DNA of 64,000 nucleotides, from the NCBI GenBank assembly GCA_914767885.1, contig CAJZBQ010000048.1, forward strand, positions 124,001 to 188,000, written 5' to 3'. The translations under genes and the position numbers were made by a program. The DNA comes from Blepharisma stoltei. Lineage: Eukaryota; Ciliophora; Heterotrichea; Heterotrichida; Blepharismidae. A model generated the notes under the pieces. The model was not told the origin of the DNA. It did no database searches and saw nothing but the letters and a program-made list of their open reading frames with translations. Below, one piece after another: positions 57,301-64,000 of the stretch (position 1 is the first letter of the stretch; each line of letters opens with the position of its first letter).

Positions 57301-58525
57301 TTTATTTCAGTGAAGGATAATAAGAAAATTAATGCATGTGAAACTTTTTATGAGAATTTACTTTAAGCATAAATAATTATAATATATTTTTTTAATTTTG
57401 GCATAAAACTAAGTTTAAATTACTTTTGCAAGTAAGTGATAGAAATAGCTAATTTAATTGACAAGAATAGCAAGCAGCACTTTATATTCTTGTAGCTCGA
57501 CCCTTCATGAGTATGCAGGATTATTATTTTTTTTGGAAAATTGCATATTAAGAAAAAAATTTATTAAAACTCTTTGATAAGGGAGTAATAATTATTATAA
57601 TAGCACTTTTAGCTTATTTTATTTAATTTTAAACTGATTTCATTCTTAGACATATTATTAAAATGGTGTGGCGAATCGAACTACCCTCTAAACTCCTGTA
57701 GAAGATATCCTTCAGGGTGAAGAGACATTGAGGAAGGATGCTGGCATCCGATAAATGTATCGGCAAGGTTTTCTTAAACAGTTGGAGAAGTTTTTTATAA
57801 CGAAATAGAGCACAAGCTCAAAAGAGATCTCTCACAAGTGAAGAAGTTTATCTCTTGACCAATCATAGATTTTTCCTAACACGATACAAAGACTGCATCC
57901 TGGGTTTTGAGTTTCCATTTGCACTGATTTAGATTATAGAAAAGTTTCCTGTTGGTATCGAAGATCTTTATCCCTTTCCATAACGCTCATTAGTCTGTTT
58001 TGCCGAAAATCGTCTCACGTCCTTCAAAGTTTTGCTCCTATTCGCATGGGCCTATATGCTGGGATGCGATAGGGCAGGAGGTAGGTCTTCGGAGATTGCA
58101 ATAAGATTTACGATAAGTTTAGTTAAACTTAATATTCTAAGACACAATGTCATAAAATTTAAAAATTTTTTTATTTTCACAAATCTGGATTTTGTAAAAA
58201 CAATAAAATGGAGTAATTAAAATGATAGCTTGCAGGGAATATTATAAAACCTTTATTGATAGATTCAGAGTTCAATAATTTCTCACCAGTTTATTTATTA
58301 TCTTATAAAAGTTATTCATATTTAGATGAAACGGACATTTGTTATTCAATTAATTACTGTCAACAAAAAATCAAGCAATAGCTTTTTTCTAATGATTTTC
58401 ATTCTAAAATTGTAAATGAAAACTAAATTGTGCTTGAAAGCTTTATTATTTCTAACTCAAACTGAATTTCTCTTTCTATGATTTTAATTTTAATTAATTC
58501 ATTGAAATTAATCAAGATTACTCTT
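57301..58525. other. Spacer with a degraded MITE and a dispersed repeat
   Basis: About 57500-57660 is a worn MITE-like stretch. About 57660-58110 is GC-richer, begins AAAATGGTGTGGCG and is related to the minus strand of 53220-53425. Its beginning also recalls IES 1 and IES 16. No intact ORF. Confidence 0.45.
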
Positions 58526-58846
58526 TAACTCCTCCTCTCTGAGCGAACAAAGCCATTGGAAAAATCCCTATTATTTGAAAATAACCCACCCTCCGTGACA
58601 ACAAAAATTTTTATGAAAAAAATTTGATATATAAGTGATAATTATTATAATGAAATCTCTAGCTAATTCTGCTTAATTTTGAGCAAATTGCATTTTAAAA
58701 CATAAATTTATAAATTAAATTAATGTTTGCTTTCCAATTTTGGCGAACTGGATTTTTTAAATTTCAAAAAATAAATTATAAAACAAAAAATTAACCCTCT
58801 TCCGTGAGTGAACAAAATTTTTTGTTCGCTCACGGAGGGGGAGTTA
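58526..58846. mobile_element. MITE copy E
   Basis: TAA on the left (58526-58528) and TTA on the right (58844-58846). TIR CTCCTCCTCTCTGAGCGAA against ...TTCGCTCACGGAGGGGGAG, interior TTTGATATATAAGTGATAA. Confidence 0.9.
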
Positions 58847-59145
58847 GTATATGCTAAACAGATTTATTTTAAAGCCAATACGATAACAAAAGGCTTATGG
58901 TCTAAATTTTGTAAAACAGTTGCTTCAAAGAACTTCTTGGCTGAAACAAATTTTTAAATAAGTGTATATAATAAAATCAAAAATGATTTTTGTAGTTGGC
59001 ATATTTTTCATATGTTTTAAATTAACAATTATAAAGAAATTTAAATTTCAATAAAAGAATTTGCTAAATGAGCAATAATTTTTCCCAATTTTGTTTTATT
59101 ATCAAAGTCGTATTTATTTAATTTTAATATTTCTGAGCATATTGC

Positions 59146-59736
59146 TAACTCCCCCCCCCATCCTTGATCGAACGACCCGCCATCGTTCGATCAAGGATGG
59201 GGGTTAAAAAAAAAATTTTTTGGGAACAAAATTTTATATATAAAATAAAAATATATATATATATATATTTTTTTTTATTTACTTTTAAATAAGAGGGTTA
59301 AGAGTATTTAATAATTAGTTTTTACAGCAAAAAATTAAATTAATTTCATAAAAATACCAATTTTTAATATTTTGATTTATTAGTCACCCTTTTAAACTGT
59401 ATAAATTTTAATTTGTTCCTTATTAAACTAAATATTTTTTTTTTAAAAATTTTAAAGAATCTCTATTTTATTAGATTATTGAGTTTTTAAGACTAGGCTG
59501 ATGACTAAATAACTTCGAATGGTTGATTTCGAAGCTTTCTGTCGTCTCAAAGTCTCTCTAAAACAACTTAATCATGTGCATGTGCATCTTCCCAAACTTT
59601 TGATAACTAATATATATTTTTATGTATATAAAAATTTGCATGATATGAAAATCGTTCGATCAAGGATGGGGGTTAATTTCCCCAATTTTTAGGAATTTTA
59701 CAGTCAATCGTTCGATCAAGGATGGGGGGGGAGTAA
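59146..59736. mobile_element. MITE copy M: related ends, different body
   Basis: TAA flanks (59146-59148, 59734-59736). Ends start CTCCCCCCCCATCCTTGATC, so the C/G-run tip is shared with the main family but the rest differs. The unit TCGTTCGATCAAGGATGGGG occurs once near the left end (59174) and twice near the right end (59650 and 59707), the left-most in inverted form as well. Confidence 0.88.
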
Positions 59737-60007
59737 GGGCAAAGGATTTTTAATCAAAAGTAAGTTAGCTACAAATTTCTTAGTCATGCATTTCAAGAAA
59801 AAGCAAATTTTATCAATAATCTTGATGCAAATAGTTAAGATAAAACTTTATAAATAATATTATAATTCTTGATTTAAGCAATTCTAAATCTCATATCCTA
59901 TCATTTTTCTATAAATAACTTGATTTTATATTCCTCTATAATCATTCTCAACCATGAAGCTAAATCTTCGGTAAAAGATAATATTGGCTCTGCATTCAGT
60001 TTATAAA

Positions 60008-60515
60008 ATGGTCGAAAATAGTTGGAATTTCCAGTTCCTCCCTCCTCAAGTCGATGTGTACTCTGACTCTATATCTTTTAATTGGAGGAAATAATTCCAA
60101 ATGTATTTTCCCAAAGAATAAAATATTAAAAATATAAAAAATTGAAATAAAAATATTTTTAAAAAATTTTCAATATAGGAATTGGTAAAAATATTAATTT
60201 TTGTACTCTAAAGATGAAGTATTTTCAAACCTTATTCATTCAGCCAAAGCTTATAGCTCCTGTGCACCAGTCGTAAAGAAATTTGCTGAATGCCGTAAAA
60301 GACCAATTGGGAAAATAGTGGATCCAGAGACTTGTCAGCCTTATGCAGAGCACTTGATTGAGTGCTATAACGAAGTTAAGGGAGTTCCTGCATCCTGCAA
60401 GACCTCATATGAGAAGGTTTTCAACTGTCTTCAGCATGGTGGTAAATGCGAAGAAGATTTAAGAGGATATTTAGATTGCAAACATCCAGCCACTTCTAAA
60501 TACGAAAAGTACTAA
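60008..60515 (+). CDS. Quadruple Cx9C (CHCH) protein, NDUFA8-like, split by one IES
   Basis: 120 codons plus stop after removing 145 bp. The start MVENSWNFQFLPPQVDVYS lies before the IES; the part after it has no usable Met. Four Cx9C motifs: CAPVVKKFAEC, CQPYAEHLIEC, CKTSYEKVFNC and CEEDLRGYLDC. Four such motifs in about this spacing fit the complex I subunit NDUFA8, folded by Mia40 in the mitochondrial intermembrane space. Another twin-CHCH protein remains possible. Confidence 0.8.
60059..60203. mobile_element. IES 21: 145-bp insertion with 7-bp repeat GTACTCT
   Basis: GTACTCT at 60058-60064 and 60203-60209, TA inside the repeat. AT-rich with no clear TIR. Removal joins VDVYS to KDEVFSNL in frame. 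Confidence 0.85.
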
Positions 60516-60922
60516 TAGAATTTGCTGAATAAAAAGTGCTTAACAAATAATCTGCTTTTCAAATGAGTTAAGTAAATAAATCTAGGATTTGAGAGAAAAT
60601 CAGAAATTTGAGATTTGGTAAATTTTGATTTATTTTACTTTTCCTAAGAAAATTAATCAAGTTAATTGATCTTCATAATTTAGGATTTTTATATCATGAT
60701 ATTTATGAAAAACTTTTTGCTATTAAGAATTAGTCCTCAATTTATAATTAAAATGATTTTATAAAAGAAAATGATTTACTTGCATGTCTATTATGCAATT
60801 AGCATATGTTTACAAGTAGAAATCGTGTTATTTGGGATTTATAATTATACTTTATCCTTAAATAAAGACTCAGAAAGCATATATACATAAATCTCTCCTT
60901 AATATCAAAAATGATTACATAA
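60516..60922. other. Convergent AT-rich spacer
   Basis: 407 bp between two gene ends; nothing recognised. Confidence 0.4.
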
Positions 60923-62476
60923 TTAATTAGACATTTTCCCTCGTCTAGAGTCTATTGGAGAAACAGCCCTTATACTTGATGGAGATATATGCCTTAAACC
61001 ATATATCAATATAGGTCTTTCAGTTTTAACCACTCTTAAAGCTGACAACGATCTTTTATGCTCATATATAGGAAGCCCATCTTGGAACAAATCAATTTCA
61101 AATTTATTTTTCATGAATGGGTTTTTCTTTACTCTTGGAATATATTTTTCTACATCTATTGTTCTGCTAAACCTAGGCAAATTTATTTCTTTATTTTTAA
61201 CATTCCCAACTACACCTGTCTGTGACAATATCTGAGGCTTTAGCTTTAACTCTTGCTCGACCATTTTGTATAGCAAAGAGTTTGATGACTCTTTTCTTCT
61301 GCAAAAAACTTGGTTTACCATTAATGCTTCAATTTTTTTTAAAGGAGACTTCTTATTTTCTTCGAGTTTTATAATGGTTTCAGATTTTTTCAATGGGGAT
61401 TTTTTGATTTCTTCACTTTTCAATAACTTTTCTTGTTCTTTTTCTCGTTTTCGTTTCCTTCTTGGTGTTAGACTTCCTTTCAGCTCTTCTTCTATAAAAG
61501 TCAGCATATTAACTCTTTCTTCAATATTTTTTACTTTATCTGTTGACCTGCTTCTAATTGCAGACCATGAATCTTCTCCTCTTATCCTCTTCAAAAAATC
61601 ATTTTTCCCAATTTGTAAAGCCAAAGCACTAGGCGATATGCAGATACATGTAGAAGATCTTACGTTATTATTTAAAACGTCCTCTTCACCAAATAATTCA
61701 CCTACACCTAAAATCGAGATTTGGCTTTGGTGGGAATAATCTTTATTTAAGGATTTTATCTCTTTTGGGTATCTTGAAAGTCCTCTTTCTACTGTAATTC
61801 TTTTATAGAACGCAAATTCTCCTTGTCTTATTAAATAAACACTATCAGCGTCTTCGCCTTCTCTATAAACAACTTGATTTTTTATATAATTTTTTTCTTT
61901 GAAATTATAAGTCAATTTAGATAATGTACCTTTGGTGCTTTTATTGAAAATTGGCAAAGCATGCAAAAAATTTACTAATTGGTTTCTTTTTTCTCTGACA
62001 AGTTTTGAGATCATATGGTCATAGTCAGATTTCTCTAACACTACAAAATGGGTCTGGACTTTACATTTAACAGAGGCAGCTCTTGGTTTTGAGTTTTCAA
62101 GGGCTAGTTCTCCGAATGCAGCTCCATTGCCAAGCTGGACAACTTCAACAAAAACTGACTCTCCTGTGTCTTCTTGTTTAATAGGGATTTCGATGCCAAC
62201 TTTTCCTTTGATTATAATATAAAATTTTGTTCCTTTGTCTCCAAAGCGAAATAAGTACTCCCCAGCTTCACAACACTCATGCAATAGGAATCTGCAACAT
62301 GTGTTGTGAGCGATTTCGCCTTTACTTTCTATTAGTTGTTTGAACACTTTAGCATGCTTTGTCATTTCCATTAGTTTAGAGAGTTCAGATTGAGTCCTTT
62401 CATTTGGTTTTTTGCTACAAATGTGTATGACTGCTTCAATAAGCTTATCTAAATCATCATAGGAATTCTCAGTCAT
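60923..62476 (-). CDS. Protein with two cyclic-nucleotide-binding domains
   Basis: 517 aa, no IES. The first CNB domain (residues ~55-165) has a good phosphate-binding cassette, FGELALENSKPRAASV, with the key Glu and Arg. The second (~185-295) has the degenerate cassette GELFGEEDVLNNNVRSS, so it may not bind nucleotide. The C-terminal 200 residues are basic and low complexity, with repeats of KKSPLKK. There is no inhibitor sequence or membrane segment, so it is like a PKA regulatory subunit in fold but not clearly one. Part of its N-terminus is duplicated and decayed at 62.9-63.2 kb. Confidence 0.88.
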   Translation of the reverse strand: MTENSYDDLDKLIEAVIHICSKKPNERTQSELSKLMEMTKHAKVFKQLIESKGEIAHNTCCRFLLHECCEAGEYLFRFGDKGTKFYIIIKGKVGIEIPIKQEDTGESVFVEVVQLGNGAAFGELALENSKPRAASVKCKVQTHFVVLEKSDYDHMISKLVREKRNQLVNFLHALPIFNKSTKGTLSKLTYNFKEKNYIKNQVVYREGEDADSVYLIRQGEFAFYKRITVERGLSRYPKEIKSLNKDYSHQSQISILGVGELFGEEDVLNNNVRSSTCICISPSALALQIGKNDFLKRIRGEDSWSAIRSRSTDKVKNIEERVNMLTFIEEELKGSLTPRRKRKREKEQEKLLKSEEIKKSPLKKSETIIKLEENKKSPLKKIEALMVNQVFCRRKESSNSLLYKMVEQELKLKPQILSQTGVVGNVKNKEINLPRFSRTIDVEKYIPRVKKNPFMKNKFEIDLFQDGLPIYEHKRSLSALRVVKTERPILIYGLRHISPSSIRAVSPIDSRRGKMSN

Positions 62477-62884
62477 TTTTAATATGCTTATTTTAATTGT
62501 TAGTGGGAAAGATTATAATTATTTTGAAAATCTCTTATTTCAGACTGTTTGCTCAATAGGCTAGGTATAAAACTTAATTTTAAAAGAAATTTTGGCTCGA
62601 TTTACCTTTTGACTTTCAACTGTAATCAATTTCGTTATTTTTAACTTGCAAAATGCTTTAAATTGCATTTGATATAGGGTTCACTAACTCATAAAAGCTT
62701 TAAAACAATATAATTATATTCTGGAAAATTAAACGATTTTTATACAAATTTATAAATTAAATATTAGATAGAGTGAAAGCTCCAATACTATAGAGATATA
62801 ATTTGAATATAACTGATAAAGGCGTAGGTTAGATTTTTTCAAGTGAGGACCCTGAAAATTCAACTCAATCCTAAATGGATTAGC
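62477..62884. other. AT-rich upstream spacer
   Basis: 408 bp separating the CNB gene from its decayed partial copy. No motif recognised. Confidence 0.4.
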
Positions 62885-63185
62885 TTCAATAAAGTTTAGA
62901 TTTCCTGTTTCTTCCTGTCTGACTGGAATTTCTATATATCCTTCCTTTGATTATAATATAAAATTTTGTTCCATCACCAAAATAGGATAGATAATAACCC
63001 TTTCACAAAGCTCAGATACAAATTATCTAAAATAAATTTATGATCAATTTGTCCTCTGCTTCCAATAAGTTCTTAAATACTTTTTTTTAACATTCTTTGA
63101 AAGATCATTTTCTGTATCTCACTTGGGGCTCTGTAAGATAATAGCAGTTGATTCATTATCAACATAAGAGTCTTCAATCATTTTT
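62885..63185 (-). pseudogene. Decayed copy of the CNB gene N-terminus
   Basis: On the plus strand TTGATTATAATATAAAATTT is identical to 62210 onward, and similarity continues in the same order to a CAT complement at ~63181 that corresponds to the start Met. Indels and stop codons break the frame. A tandem partial duplication upstream of the intact gene. Confidence 0.78.
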
Positions 63186-64000
63186 ATAATCTAAACTTAA
63201 TAGTAAAATTTATATTTCCGCTATTTGGAATTATAAGTTCTATTGAATATTTAAAAGGGATTTTGTAACAGAAATTTTTAGATTTAAACGGTATTTTAAC
63301 TTTGCCAAAAATTCAAAAATAAATATCTAGTAACAATTAAGCATAAAAATCTAAATAAATTATTAACTAAATGCATATCAAAAGGATTTATTTAAATTAA
63401 TAACATTTTCTGATAAGTATGGTATTATAATATTTAAATTTTGAGCCTATAATCCTATGATTATTCAATTTCAATGATAAATCTGCAATTTTGCACTCTT
63501 ATCTACCAAAAAAAGCCATTGTTTGCATCATGAAAAAAAATTATATATTTCAATTGTTTAAGCTTAAATAAAAATAGCAGAGACCTATCTCATCTTTTAT
63601 AATCATAAATTGCCGCCTTTCTTTATTGTTATCATATCTCCCTAAAACTTCGAATTTTCATTTTTAGCTAACTGAAAACCCCCAAAAATTGCCTATATGT
63701 CTAAGCATTATGGGAATCTGCAATTACTTTCCCAATATCCCCTGCCAGAACTTTCCTCAACCGATGCTCATTTTGATTCAATGTATATATACATTCTATG
63801 TCTCATTTCACAGACAATAAAATGGCTAGAATTCTTCATATATTTCATTTTATTGATAAATTATTTTGAACAGAAGAGATTTAATTAAATCTACAAAATA
63901 AATTTATATGCAAATTCTCTGTATAATGCATCTAATCTTGAAACTCATGCGTTCCTTATACTTGAAATCAATAATCTTTTACCTTTTACTTATAGTTAAA
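63186..64000. other. AT-rich end of window; possible start of another gene
   Basis: The frame at 63697-63888 begins MSKHYGNLQLLSQYPLPELS, which looks protein-like. It then becomes Ile/Phe/Leu-rich, as when coding sequence runs into an IES or spacer. The gene, if real, cannot be followed inside the window. Confidence 0.3.

Overview
The window reads as germline (micronuclear) DNA of a heterotrich ciliate, most likely a Blepharisma. Three facts support this. (1) UGA is read as tryptophan: it occurs in frame at conserved Trp positions, for example the LW-SDP motif of calcineurin A at 44166-44168, while genes end in TAA or TAG. (2) Introns are exactly 15 nt (VAC14 and three paralogs at 52-57 kb). 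(3) About nineteen genes' worth of coding sequence is cut by insertions of 131 to 911 bp. Removing each at a short direct repeat, usually TA, restores an uninterrupted, family-conserved reading frame; these are internal eliminated sequences (IESs). The genus is inference: the code, intron length and abundant TA-flanked MITEs match what is published for Blepharisma.

Layout. 0-9.1 kb is gene-dense: a coiled-coil/EF-hand protein (5' end missing), PRMT1-type arginine methyltransferase, a calpain-like protein whose catalytic Cys is Ser, and the splicing factor BUD13. 9.2-19.9 kb holds six dispersed paralogs of a small protein predicted to be myristoylated and palmitoylated, interleaved with ribosomal protein eL41 and a secreted patatin-like lipase. 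21-31 kb has a PH plus papain-fold protein, VAC14, an mL54-like mitoribosomal protein and three unrecognised genes. 31-36.7 kb is a gene-free AT desert with GC-richer islands and MITEs. 36.7-45 kb has an organellar-type asparaginyl-tRNA synthetase, a decayed duplicate of the VAC14/mL54 divergent pair, eS17, a RING/B-box protein and calcineurin A. 45.5-50.6 kb is one large polytopic receptor-like gene with three IESs. 51.9-57.3 kb is a three-gene tandem family of unknown function sharing a 15-nt intron. 58.5-64 kb has MITEs, a four-fold Cx9C (NDUFA8-like) protein, a cyclic-nucleotide-binding protein and a decayed partial copy of it.

The eliminated DNA is of several kinds: TA-flanked foldback/MITE elements, including one family with G/C-run ends present about ten times; insertions with 7-15 bp direct repeats and no TIRs that resemble retroposons; and a few non-TA elements with 8-11 bp repeats. 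Where genes touch they are very close (13-15 bp between some stop and start codons), so much of the long spacer DNA may also be germline-limited, which the sequence alone cannot prove.
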